A stretch of DNA of 64,000 nucleotides. Origin: Sipunculus nudus. Taxonomy: Eukaryota > Annelida > Sipuncula > Golfingiida > Sipunculidae. The notes beneath the pieces are model-generated. The model was given only the letters and a program-made list of their open reading frames with translations. It did no database searches and was not told the origin of the DNA. This document shows positions 46,601-56,975 of the stretch, in pieces (position 1 is the first letter of the stretch; each line of letters starts with the position of its first letter). The translations under genes were made by a program, and so were the position numbers. Location: the NCBI GenBank assembly GCA_026874595.1, contig CM049312.1:25101956-25165955 (forward strand), written 5' to 3'.

Positions 46601-49600
46601 AAAATATCAGCAGGAATACTAAACTATGAAATTCGTCCTGAGAAAGAACCGGCCAATAAAATGGGGGTTCTTTTCATGGTGAATATATCTTAAGCATGTC
46701 TAATGTAGATAAAGTTTAATATACCTTCAGAACAGTTTGGTCCATAGAAACCGGGTTTACAATTGCAAGACCCATCAGTCTTGTTGCACGTGGAGGTTTG
46801 GTTGCAATTCTCGGAGCACTTCTGCCGACAGTCTCTTCCCCATTCACCATTATCGCATTCTGAAAGTAAAATTATTCAAGTGTCATTCTGTATTGGAAGA
46901 ATCTAAAAGAGATTGACAAGTCAAGGTGATTAATGAAATAGCGTATACTAATGATTACCTGAAACGGAATGCTTCAGCGTTATACGAGATAGCTCCGTAA
47001 CATAGAAAATAAACGACCACTGTCTCATTAATCTTTTAAAATTCAAAGAGAATCTGTTTGTTATACATTATTTTGTATACTCCAATTTAATTATAACTGT
47101 TCAATACTAGTAGTAAAAAAGATAAATAATTATATGAATACAAACTCTTGATTTATCGCAGTATTTGGCCAATCGAAAACAAAACCCATTTTCTCTGTGA
47201 TTTAACTACCGTGCACATCTTTACCCTGATCACATGTACGACCTTTGAACCCCTGACCACACAGACATTCCCCTGTTTCTGGGTCGCATTTGTCAATGCA
47301 TCCTGATGAACATTGATCAGCACAATCATATCCGAAGCTTCCAGAAGGACACACTGAAAATATCAGCAGGAATAATATACTATGAAATTCGTCCTGAGAA
47401 AGTACCGGCCAATAAAATGGAGGGTCTGTTCATGGTAAATATATCTTAAGCATGTCTGATATAGATAAAGTTTAATATACCTTCAGAACAGTTTGGTCCA
47501 TAGAAACCGGGTTTACAATTGCAAGACCCATCAGTCTTGTTGCACGTGGAGGTTTGGTTGCAATTCTCGGAGCACTTCTGCCGACAGTCTCTTCCCCATT
47601 CACCATTATCGCATTCTGAAAGTAAAATTTTTTAAGTGTAATTCTGTATTGGAAGAATCTAAAAGAGATTGACAAGTCAAGGTGATTAATGTAATAGCGT
47701 ATAATAATGATTACCTGAAACGGAATGCTTCAGCGTTATACGAGATAGCTCCGTAACGAAGAAAAGAAACGGCCAATGTCTCATTAATCTTTTAAAATTC
47801 AAAGAGAATCTGTTTGCTATACATTATTTTGTATACTCCATTTTAATTATCATTGTTCAATACTAGTAGAAAAGATTGATAATTATATGAATACAAACTC
47901 TTGTTTAATCGCAGTATTTGGCCAATCGAAAACAAAACCCATTTTCTCTGTGATTTTACTACCGTGCACATCTTTACCCTGATCACATGTACGACCTTTG
48001 AACCCCTGACCACACAGACATTCCCCTGTTTCCGGGTCGCATTTGTCAATGCATCCTGATGAACATTGATCAGCACAATCATATCCGAAGCTTCCAGAAG
48101 GACACACTGAAAATATCAGCAGGAATAATATACTATGAAATTCGTCCTGAGAAAGTACCGGCCAATAAAATGGAGGGTCTGTTCATGGTAAATATATCTT
48201 AAGCATGTCTGATATAGATAAAGTTTAATATACCTTCAGAACAGTTTGGTCCATAGAAACCGGGTTTACAATTGCAAGACCCATCAGTCTTGTTGCACGT
48301 GGAGGTTTTGTTGCAATTCTCGGAGCACTTCTGCCGACAGTCTCTTCCCCATTCACCATTATCACATTCTGAAAGTAAAATTTTTTAAGTGTCATTCTGT
48401 ATTGGAAGAAACTAAAAGAGATTGAAAAGTCAAGGTGATTAATGTAATAGCGTATAATAATGATTACCTGAAACGGAATGCTTCAGCATTATTCGAGATA
48501 GCTCCGTAACGTAGAAAAGAAACGGCCAATGTCTCATTAATCTTTTAAAATTCAAAGAGAATCTGTTTGCTATACATTATTTTGTATACTCCATTTTAAT
48601 TATCATTGTTCAATACTAGTAGAAAAGATTGATAATTATATGAATACAAACTCTTGTTTAATCGCAGTATTTGGCAAATCGAAAACAAAACCCATTTTCT
48701 CCGTGATTTTACTAGCGTGTACATCTTTACCCTGATCACATGTACGACCTTTGATCCCCGGACCAAACAGACATTCCCCTGTTTCCGGGTCGCATTTGTC
48801 TATACATCCTGATGAACATTGATAAGCACATTCATATCCGAAGCTTCCAGAAGGACACACTGAAAATATCAGCAGGAATAATAAACTATGAAATTCGTCC
48901 TGAGAAAGAACCGGCCAATAAAATTGAGGGTCTTTTCATGGTAAATATATCTTAAACATGTCTGATGTAGATAAAGTTTAACATACCTTCAGAACAGTTT
49001 GGTCCATAGAAACCGGGTTTACAATTGCAAGACCCATCCGTCTTGTTGCACGTGGAGGTTTGGTTGCAATTCTTGGAGCACTTCTGCCGACAGTCTCTTC
49101 CCCATTCACCATTACCGCATTCTGAAAGTAAAATTATTCAAGTGTCATTCTGTATTGGAAGAATCTAAAAGAGATTGACAAGTCAAGGTGATTAATGAAA
49201 TAGCGTATAATAATGATTACCTAAAACGGAATGCTCCAGCGTTATAGGAGATAGCTCCGTAACATAGAAAAGAAACGGCCACTGTCTCATGAATTCTTTA
49301 AGATTCAAAGAGAATCTGTTTTTGATACATTCTGTTGTATGCCCCAATTTAATTATCACTTCTGCATCCTAGTAGAAAAGACTAATAATTATATGAATAA
49401 TTTTTTAAGTATTTGGCTTATCGTAACAAAACCGATTTTGACCATTATTTTACTAGCGTGCAAATCTTTACCCTGATCACATGTACGACCTTTATACCCC
49501 GGACCACACTGACATTCCCCTGTTTCCGGGTCGCATTTGTCAATGCATCCTGATGAACACTGGTAAGCACATTCAAATCCAAAGGTTCCAGAGGGGCAAA

Positions 49601-52600
49601 CTGAAAACAAATTTTTGGAAGGTTCTTAAATCAAAATTTCGTTTCATTAGGATTTATTCCATATGTAGACGGCAGATACGGGATTGATTCCTAAAATAGG
49701 CAACAGGTGTCCCAATTAATCATGCTCATATCAATCGTCTATTTGAACTAATATTGAATATTAAAGTTATCTATAAAAATTTTAACAAAGGAATACATAT
49801 ACCTTTTTACATTTCAAAATTAAAACAGTATATCTAAATACAATATTTACAACAACAACAGTATCTTTGAATTCAAATTTCCAAAAGTAACCTAAAGAAA
49901 CTAAACTTAAACATACCTTCAGAACAGTTCAGTGGATAGTATCCGGGTTTGCATATACAGGACCCATTAGTCTTGTTACATGGTAATGTTTGGTTGCAAT
50001 CCCGTGAGCAATTATGGAGACAGTTTTCTCCCCATTCACCGTTTTCACATTCTAAAAGAAAGCTCAATGCTCACGTTGTATTAAGTAATGCGGGCAAAAA
50101 CAATATGACAAGATATAATTCTTCATGAAATGTTTTAGGGAATGGATAATTGGAAATTGAAATGTTAATCAATTGTTATATTCCGGCAGCAGATATTCTA
50201 CGGCTAAATCCCAAATAAGTACATAACAACTACTTAAAACAATGACTAATATTTAAATGTAAGAAGAAGACCAACAGATGTAATAATACAATAATTTGTC
50301 ATTAGATATTTGTCCTTCACATTTTTCTCTATAACCTTTAAAGGCGGAAACTATCTTAGGTCAGTGAAACGTATAGAATATAAAACATTGAAACTGCCAT
50401 ATCTGATTGAAAGATGAGTTTCAGATACCTGGTGATAAAACCCAATTCGCTCATTTATTGTAATACAATGAACTTGGTTACCCTGATCACATGTATGTCC
50501 TTTGAACCCCGGTCCACATTGGCATTCTCCTGTTACCGGATTACACGTGTCTCTGCACCCTGGTGAACATTGAGAATCGCAACGAAACCCGAACGTTCTA
50601 GCGGGGCATACTGGGAATCAGAATAGGTAAAATATTTCGAAACTCGGGTTACTATGGATAAGTACACTGCCTATTCAATTTTATTTAAATATATTTACGT
50701 TTATTTATACCATCGGCAAAGTTAGGAATCGTACACCTTAATACATTGTAGGACGACTCAAATATCCGTGCAATCCATTATTTTAAGATATCCCGAATGA
50801 AGGTGTATGATCAAATTAAACATACCCTCAGAGCAGTTCGTTCCCTGGAATCCTGCTTTGCATATACATGACCCATCAATACTGTTACACGTTTGGTTGC
50901 AATTCACAGAGCAGGTATCTAGACAGTATGTTCCCCATTCACCGTTATCACATTCTGAAGTCAATATAAATAGCCCCAACGTCATTCTGTATTGACATTA
51001 TGTCAACATGAAACTGTAATTGGTGGAGTACTCTAACAATTGGCATCCGTTGTTAGGCAATGGTATACAGAAAAAATCAATACTCTCTTATCTCGATAAT
51101 TGTCTGAATGATACACTGGTATGTCCCAACTATTTACTCATATAATCTTGCCGAGTGGAATCAATAGATAATCATCTGGCATTTCTGAGTTAAAATAAAA
51201 TAAAGAAAAAATAAAAGAAATTGGATGCCAACCCTAGCGTATGTAGGTGCCCTCAGTGAGATGTTCATATTATGTTCATATTAGTGATTTATTCACAGAT
51301 ATAGAGGGAAGAAGGTTATTTAAGAGTCGTCTGCGAGTTTTTCACATTATAAGTATTAATGAATGAGTTGTTACCAATATAATGACATTAGTGCTTTTTC
51401 ACATTAGGAAGATGTAGGTCACGTAAGATTCCTTATATAGTTGTTTACATGAAAAGTATCATCTTATACTAAAGGAAAAACTTTCTCTCAGCACCAAGAC
51501 GACTTACTCTGACCGCATGTTTGACCTTTGAACCCAGGAAGACACTGACACGCCCCTGATGACGGCTCGCATGTGTCTCTGCATCCTGGTGCACACTTAT
51601 CCTGGCATCCTGCTCCGAACGTCCCCGGGCTACAATCTGTAAAATAAGCAGAGGCATGTAATAATGTATGCTTTAACAAATATTGAATTTGCTGCATCAT
51701 TCTTGAGTTAAATCCTTTAATAAGTTTTTAACATACAATTAAATAACACAGTTTTCTGCAATGTCTGACCAACTTTTATTTTATTTTTTCCTTTGCATTT
51801 TATTATTGCGTGTTCAAATTGTATTGTCTTTCATTTTTTATATGTTGTTTAGTAACAATCAGTTTAGACGATTCGATACCAGAGGTATATCGAGCACTAA
51901 TTTTAGATTGTTGAGTCACTAACGGTGACGGAGGCTGAGGATAGAAGGTGGCTTGGAGGTTTGAAATGCAACTTGTTAATTTGTATTGTTTATGCTGGTT
52001 ATAATAATCGATGTACGTATGTGATATTGCTATGATTTATATGAATAAAAGTACAACGCTCGTCATGGAGTGATGCTTGTTTTATTTTACACATAAAAAC
52101 AAATACAAACACACATACATATATATATATATACTTATATGTTATTTATATACAGCTTTCTTCAAAACTGACGACCTGTACAAATATTTTACAAATATTA
52201 ACTACATTTAATTAATTAGTGAACGGTTCTGTGACTAAAGAACGAAAGCATATATGTGTCTGGCGTCTTGTTTTCCGTTTTATGTCATTGGTTTCTTAGC
52301 AGGCCACGGATATCAGCAACTCCCCCTATGACGAACACCTACTTATTCACATTCCATAGGCCTTTTTCCATTAATTCGAGGGTTTATGTGACAGTCAATG
52401 GTTTAAGCGGATCGTTTTCTCTCTCAGATCTGCTGTCACTGTTTCCTCCGTCTTCTGTGTTTTTGAACAGTAGAACAACGTCAGCGTTTTTCTGCGGATC
52501 TGTGTCGTCGCATGTGAGGTACTAGTATTCCTCCGCGGTCAAGAGGAGGAATGCCTTGTTAAGGACCACCGCTTCGTTCTCCAACTCCTCGGTGTAAAAC

Positions 52601-54256
52601 ATGTTTTCAGTAACTTTTTCGGCACATCCCGGTGATATCACTTTCTACCGCCAGAAGTTTGCTGTAATTGATTCCTTCATATGCTGTGATGCCTCCAAGA
52701 TAAAGTAGATAGCGTCTTACTCACTAATTGGCACTGAACATTCCTGCTCAATCTCTCCAATGTCAAAGCACATTGTTTGATAGCTTAAAGAAATCCAGTT
52801 AAACTCTCAGATTCGCTCAGTGATGCACTTATGGGAAGGACTTTGCTGGCACAAATATGCAAGCTGACTTAATTAGTTAGACCAACTGACTAAAATAGTG
52901 GATTCTGTGTACGGGAAGAACTATACGCTGAATTTCACGTCTAATTGATGTGTACAGATCCAACGGTTGGGGCAAGTAATCTGGTCTGATCATTGAGTCA
53001 GAAAATACATCGGCATTCTAGCTTTTCTTCCATGAAATGTCACTTCGAATTCAGAATCTAATCCTCTTATAATGTCAGGCCATTTTTTGTTCTTTTCGTG
53101 TTTGAACTGAAAAAACTGTCGGGTTGCAAGGTCGATTTCTTTTTTAACCTATTCCACGTTTTGCGAATTTAACAATTTTATTTCGATCCCTACTATACTT
53201 GTGCAAATTAATGCTGATTACATAATATGATTTTTTAAGAACAAAGTATATTTCAATACACAAAATGTGTGTTGTTAAATGTAAACCGAAAATCTAACCT
53301 TGGGCTGTTTCACATTGGTCATTTTGGTCATTTCCGCTGACCCAATGACATCTGTCCTGAGAATTACCCATCAGTATTTTAACATATGAACCCATATGCC
53401 TACATTACGATCTGTACACTAATCAAATATCTGTGAAACGGCATAACTTACTGCAAAGGATAGGGCTATTTTCTCTGAAATTGCATATTTCGTGTCTAGG
53501 CTTTGGGATCATTATACGTTTGGTGTTAAAATAGAAATATCATTTAATATTAATTCTACATACCTACAAATTTGTAATCACTCCGGAAGCCTGGATATGT
53601 GACTGACCCGTCTGCTGTAAACCTGAACAGCATTTCATTTGAAGGGGACTTGAAAGTTTTCACATGGCCTGATGAAAGCTAACCTGAGTGTTTCCATAGT
53701 TGGGTCTGAGCCCCATTGTTAATGCTGTACACACTTAGATAATCGCAGCAAGCTTCGGTTTCGAATGAGTGGAACGTCATCTGCACCATCTGGTGAAAAT
53801 TTGTACCTCAATTTTACTTAAAAATAACGATGTTTATCTTATACATCACTGCATGTAAAAAAATTGATACTGTCACACAGCTGCCACGTCCTTTCTATTT
53901 ATTCAAGAAACTATCCCCGTGTGAGCTTTATATCAACGAATGCATAATAAATTATGTGTATAATGTGTATCCACCTTAAGATCTACCGACCTTAGCTGCC
54001 TCGTGATGTGTTGTTAATTTGATCAGGTCGTATGAAATTACTTTCCAAAATTCATATGAAACTGAAAATGCTATAGAGCACCGGTGTATCAGTGATAACT
54101 ATGAAATCACGCTTATATCACAGAAAGCATTTACCTTGCCAGCTGGGACTGCCAGGGTCCATTGACAATCCTCGTTATTGGAGTAAGATGAATAAGTACG
54201 TATGGGTCCGCTATTTCCATACAGTCTTCCTTCATTAGGACATGAACCATGGACAG
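39465..54256 (-). CDS. Gene C: CUB / 19x EGF-like transmembrane receptor, with one in-frame stop
   Basis: Twenty-four exons: CUB 54256-54135 and 53789-53564; nineteen EGF exons from 51636-51508 down to 41279-41151; membrane 40555-40459; 40035-39989; tail 39763-39465. All phases agree and code about 1093 residues, with a single TAG in the second CUB exon (53681-53679). EGF modules fill about 117-947. Ten of them come from a tandem array of two-exon blocks. The tail matches gene B. It is a single-pass receptor with a very long, probably glycosylated EGF stalk (repeated NQT, NKT and NCS sites). Either this allele is null, or the stop is a sequencing error, or the CUB half is skipped; skipping the 226-nt exon alone would shift frame. 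Confidence 0.84.
39989..40035 (-). CDS. Gene C short juxtamembrane exon (47 nt)
   Basis: Between TTTTTTTAG and GTATGC, phase 2 to 1, coding [15 protein letters not shown]. Equivalent to the 20-nt exon of gene B and the 41-nt exon of gene A. Confidence 0.75.
40459..40555 (-). CDS. Gene C exon: transmembrane helix
   Basis: 97 nt after ATTTCCCCAG; ENAPVTA followed by the hydrophobic [19 protein letters not shown]. The GTGCGT donor is chosen because it gives exactly the length and phase of gene B. Confidence 0.82.
40588..40661. repeat. (AT)n microsatellite
   Basis: Long AT run just upstream of the membrane exon of gene C. Confidence 0.95.
41151..41279 (-). CDS. Gene C exon: EGF module 19
   Basis: Starts [28 protein letters not shown] core; ends DDMCLK before GTAAAC. 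Counterpart of gene B module 4. Confidence 0.88.
41456..41584 (-). CDS. Gene C exon: EGF module 18
   Basis: Starts [15 protein letters not shown], ends GSACST before GTAAGA. Counterpart of gene B module 3; the PGF turn is replaced by EGNRG. Confidence 0.88.
41585..43344 (-). other. Gene C intron
   Basis: AT-rich. Several short open frames (for example 41811-42068 and 42431-42661) show no known motif and no cysteine pattern; treated as non-coding. Confidence 0.5.
43345..43473 (-). CDS. Gene C exon: EGF module 17
   Basis: Starts [30 protein letters not shown] core; ends GPTCSK before GTAATA. Counterpart of gene B module 2. Confidence 0.88.
43676..44604. mobile_element. TA-flanked DNA element (mariner/pogo-like, non-autonomous) in gene C intron
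   Basis: Ends CAGTAGAGCGCCG and CGGCGCTCTACTG are perfect 13-bp inverted repeats flanked by TA on both sides. Subterminal TTTCGGAAAAACGAATTTTC and TTTTCAGAAAAACGAATTTTC blocks are also shared between the ends. No intact transposase. 929 bp. Confidence 0.85.
44729..44863 (-). CDS. Gene C exon: EGF module 16 (unusual end)
   Basis: Starts [15 protein letters not shown]. The last loop reads [11 protein letters not shown], two codons longer than usual. The donor that keeps phase is AAAC/GTTCAA, a poor match to GTRAGT. The exon could be inefficiently spliced or decaying. Confidence 0.72.
44993..45121 (-). CDS. Gene C exon: EGF module 15
   Basis: Starts [15 protein letters not shown], ends GDSCDQ before GTAAGG. 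129 nt. Confidence 0.88.
45554..45580. repeat. Poly(T) tract
   Basis: About 27 T residues in a gene C intron. Confidence 0.95.
45810..45845 (-). pseudogene. Relic of one more CPSG-type EGF exon
   Basis: After TTTTCAG it reads [13 protein letters not shown], the start of the SGSFGY-type exon, then loses similarity. The flanking intron sequence (GAAAATATCAGCAAGGAATA, CATCCTGAGAAAG) matches the 753-bp array, so this is a truncated array unit. Confidence 0.7.
45974..46108 (-). CDS. Gene C exon: EGF module 14 (array, EWG type)
   Basis: Starts [15 protein letters not shown], ends YLPYCSE. 135 nt; the most diverged EWG member on this side of the array. Confidence 0.88.
46469..46597 (-). CDS. Gene C exon: EGF module 13 (array, CPSG type)
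   Basis: [14 protein letters not shown], core CLCGPGFKG, donor GTAAAG. 129 nt. Confidence 0.9.
46725..46859 (-). CDS. Gene C exon: EGF module 12 (array, EWG type)
   Basis: [28 protein letters not shown], ends GPNCSE. 135 nt. Confidence 0.9.
47225..47353 (-). CDS. Gene C exon: EGF module 11 (array, CPSG type)
   Basis: [14 protein letters not shown], core CLCGQGFKG. 129 nt. Confidence 0.9.
47481..47615 (-). CDS. Gene C exon: EGF module 10 (array, EWG type)
   Basis: Same protein as module 12 as far as read by eye. 135 nt. Confidence 0.9.
47978..48106 (-). CDS. Gene C exon: EGF module 9 (array, CPSG type)
   Basis: Same protein as module 11 as far as read by eye ([16 protein letters not shown]). 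129 nt. Confidence 0.9.
48234..48368 (-). CDS. Gene C exon: EGF module 8 (array, EWG type)
   Basis: Like module 10, but NQT is changed to NKT (NCNKTSTC). 135 nt. Confidence 0.9.
48731..48859 (-). CDS. Gene C exon: EGF module 7 (array, CPSG type, Cys lost)
   Basis: [14 protein letters not shown], but the core reads CLFGPGIKG: the seventh cysteine is Phe, leaving an odd number of cysteines, and the following Phe is Ile. 129 nt. Confidence 0.88.
48987..49121 (-). CDS. Gene C exon: EGF module 6 (array, EWG type)
   Basis: [23 protein letters not shown], ends GPNCSE. 135 nt. Confidence 0.9.
49472..49600 (-). CDS. Gene C exon: EGF module 5 (array edge, CPSG type)
   Basis: [14 protein letters not shown], core CQCGPGYKG, donor GTAAAG. 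129 nt; upstream intron no longer resembles the array. Confidence 0.9.
49917..50051 (-). CDS. Gene C exon: EGF module 4 (EWG type)
   Basis: [28 protein letters not shown], ends YPLNCSE. 135 nt. Confidence 0.9.
50482..50610 (-). CDS. Gene C exon: EGF module 3
   Basis: [15 protein letters not shown], core CQCGPGFKG, donor GTAACC. 129 nt; diverged ancestor-like relative of the CPSG type. Confidence 0.9.
50826..50954 (-). CDS. Gene C exon: EGF module 2
   Basis: [15 protein letters not shown], ends GTNCSE. 129 nt; EWG type shortened by two codons. Confidence 0.9.
51508..51636 (-). CDS. Gene C exon: EGF module 1
   Basis: [15 protein letters not shown], core CQCLPGFKG, donor GTAAGT. First module after the CUB domain. 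129 nt. Confidence 0.9.
51637..53563 (-). other. Gene C intron between CUB and EGF module 1
   Basis: No receptor exon seen. It contains a decayed coding-like stretch (52384-52712) and AT-rich sequence. Confidence 0.5.
52384..52712 (-). pseudogene. Decayed coding-like sequence, unrecognised
   Basis: From about 52641 to 52384 one frame is open except for a TAG at 52524-52522; it reads [20 protein letters not shown] then [18 protein letters not shown], an acidic protein-like composition. A shifted frame upstream (52712-52618) reads [19 protein letters not shown]. Together this looks like a broken gene or retroelement piece; the family is not recognised. Confidence 0.35.
53564..53789 (-). CDS. 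Gene C exon: second half of CUB domain, with in-frame TAG
   Basis: 226 nt, phase 0 to 1, the same length as in gene B. Reads [20 protein letters not shown] ... LWKHSG, stop, [20 protein letters not shown] ... GFRSDYKFV. The stop is codon 37 (53681-53679) and is a substitution, not a frameshift, because the frame continues intact. This copy keeps cysteines at the third CUB position (ACCDY). Confidence 0.82.
54135..54256 (-). CDS. Gene C exon: first half of CUB domain
   Basis: After TTTTCCGTCAG it codes [16 protein letters not shown] and ends WTLAVPAGK before GTAAAT. Phase 1 to 0, with the cysteine pair C..C typical of a CUB N-terminus. Confidence 0.85.
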
Positions 54257-54349
54257 CTGACGGAAAACAACCAAAAATTAATTATTTATCAAGGTTGTTG
54301 GCACAAGTAAAACACGTCCATGAGCATCTGTCTTATATCAAGAATAAGC

Positions 54350-54455
54350 TAAAACCAGAGTAGTCGACAGTAGTCATAATTGGTGTAAAACGATTTAGAA
54401 CGCATTTGTCCGTTATCTCCTTCGAGTCTTCCTACATCCGGACAAGAACCTAACC
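54350..54455 (-). pseudogene. Relic of a second CUB first-half exon
   Basis: Reads GSCPDVGRLEGDNGQMRS, then NYDYC, and runs into a stop (CRLLWF, then TAG) where the WTL.VPAGK end should be. It lies about 100 bp upstream of the intact exon in the same orientation: a tandem duplicate that decayed. Confidence 0.7.
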
Positions 54456-54456
54456 T

Positions 54457-54701
54457 CGGCAAATAGCAACCAAGACATAATCATTAATTAACATGAAGTC
54501 CTCACCAGAAGAACATATGTTATGAGTAGCTAAAACGAGTGCCCCATGCTAAGAACTGGAAGTGCCAATTTGCTCTATATTAAAGTCACATTGTTACATG
54601 GTTTTTGAATCAAGTTTATATATATCTGCTATATGGATATCCTGCAATCATAATTATCATATATATATATATATATAAAACTCATGTAACACGACTGTGT
54701 T

Positions 54702-54767
<66 letters not shown>

Positions 54768-56280
54768 TGATAAGAAAGTAACACAATGCAACTATAAAAA
54801 TATTTAGCCTTATCAATAAAGTACCGTCTACAACCTATTATTAAAATGCTATCTGACATAACCAGTTAGGTCAAGGTTATAAAGTAATATATACGTCCCT
54901 TTTAGTATGTTGGAATGACTGTTATATTCATAAGCGACGAAGACAGCGAAATATTTCTTGGGCTAAATAAGGGACTGTGTTTTCCAACTTCGGGTATCTA
55001 CAGCAGAAAGCGCAAAATTTAGTTTTGCGAAAGCAATCCAGTTCTCTGATCCTGTTTTACTTTACCTTAAGAAGGATCTGCAAACTATGTCATAATTTTC
55101 TAATCACAAAACTTAGTATATACATACTAGCAATACTTAGTAATGTTACATAAAGTGTAAATTAAATGAAAGATAGGTTAAGGAGATATGAGAGCAGACC
55201 TTGGTCCATTCGAGACAGAACTGAGCTGTTCAAAGGTAGTGGAATATGGATCCACACATTCTGTTTCCTCCAAGACCCTTCTTCCGGGACAAACCAAACA
55301 CAATACGTGTTTGTCTAATAAAATTTGGGTTATGCATACAACTATATCAATCAATCGCCGGCAGCTCAACAGAAATTAAAGAACTTCAATGTTATGGTTA
55401 TAAAGCATCAACAAAAGAGTAAAATGAAGCTAACACCATTGAAATAAAGCAAGCATTTATTTATTTACAATTCATAATTATTCATTCAATAAATGTCTTG
55501 TGAATGTCGATATAGAGTTTATATGCAGTTTACAAAGTCATTCTTTAAATATTCTTGAGCCGACGAAAAAGAAATCTGAGTCAAGAAATACAAACGTCTC
55601 AAGCAACCAATGTATTTTTGTGATAAATATATTTCGTGTTAGGAAAACACTTTTATTTTCATTTCTTACAGGGCAACGTAAAACCCACTGGATTTGTCTG
55701 CTTTGATTTGCTTATTTGTCTACGAGGAAAGGTAGTCATTATACAGCAGTAGTGGTAAACTACCGAACACACCTGTATGCCATAACATTGAAAGTTATAT
55801 TTCTTTAGTTGAAGAACAAACGATTAACCGCATCAATATATTCCTCAGTAAAATAAATTAAATTGTTAAGAGTCTTACAGAACAACAGCTCGTTTCTTTA
55901 TAAATATCATACGCTCATAGGCTCGTTTTTCAGGGATTTTCATATCATATATTTTATTAATCAATACGGTGACAAATTCTTTCAAATATAAAATACCATA
56001 TTTTAAAAGGTAATGAAATACAGTTCCTGTTAATGCCAAATTCCTTATACTTGCCATGATGTAACAACACAACATTGTATATGAAGAAACAGCACGTCCG
56101 TAGGGCCTCTGCCATGCCTGGCTGCTCTCTGCGATAACTTGTTACCAACGGTGGTTATGTCCAGGATCAGGAAGTTAGTCCAACCCTTATCTGGATGCAC
56201 GCACAGATAAAATGTCAACAAAACCAGATATGGGAAATCAGTGAATACTAGTATTTCGAAGAAGAGCAAGTATACAGTGG
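54457..56280. other. Upstream flank of gene C
   Basis: AT tracts (54661-54677, 54705-54768), otherwise AT-rich unique sequence. No first exon or promoter element could be supported. Confidence 0.45.
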
Positions 56281-56324
56281 TGGGGGATTCACACTTGCGC
56301 ATCCGGGGGGCACTGACACTTACT

Positions 56325-56975
56325 TCTTCTGGTCCGTCCACACAGGACACTCCTGCTTGCTTCTCCTGACCCGTGGACACTGTGCACATACATTAAACTC
56401 TTTAAAACCATGGACCTGGGCACTGACACTGATCACTTTTAGTCCTTGGATATTTGGCACTCACATTTACTACTTTTAGAACATAGACCTTGGCACTGGA
56501 ATTTATTCTTCTAGTCCATATACACCGAGCTCTCAGGTTAACTTTTGTTAGACTTTGGACCTTGGCACTGAATCTATTCTCTTCTAGTCCTAGACACTGG
56601 GTACTCACATTACCTCTTGTCGACCATAGAACCTGTCTACGACAGTTTGCCAATTTAGTCAATGGACACTACCTACTCACAATAACCCATTTGACACCAT
56701 GTACCGTGGCACTGACACTAAACTCTACTAGTCCATGAACAATGGGAACTAATACTAGCCTCTTCTGGTCGGTGGCCCCTGGGAACTCAAAATAAACTAT
56801 TCTAGCCGTGGGACTATGGGTACTCTCACAAATCTTTCTTGGTCCATGAAGACCAGATATGCTAGCTGTCCGGCTTTAGTTCGTACACAATAGCAACTCA
56901 CACTAAACGTCTCTAGCCTGTGGACACTTGGCACTGTCTCTTACCTCTTCTAGTCCATGGACAATTGGCACAAAC
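56325..56975. repeat. Degenerate ~38-bp minisatellite
   Basis: About 18 units of a theme CTTCTAGTCCATGGACACTG then GGCACTCACACTAA, for example near 56450, 56515, 56596, 56731, 56913 and 56953. Spacing is roughly 35-42 bp. Confidence 0.8.

Larger units (their letters stand above)
45790..49610 (-). repeat. Tandem array of ~753-bp two-exon blocks in gene C
   Basis: Exon starts step at near-constant distance. CPSG exons start at 49600, 48859, 48106, 47353 and 46597; ECDNGEWG exons at 49121, 48368, 47615, 46859 and 46108. The step is 741-756 bp. Introns are almost as conserved as exons (for example CTGAAAATATCAGCAGGAAT and GAATGCTTCAGCGTTATACG in most units). The outer units are more diverged than the inner ones, as expected from unequal crossover or gene conversion in the middle of an array. 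Confidence 0.95.

Noticed and set aside
47472-48082. Open frames reading through array exons in other frames
   Set aside because: They are shadows of the EGF exons; repeated because the array repeats.
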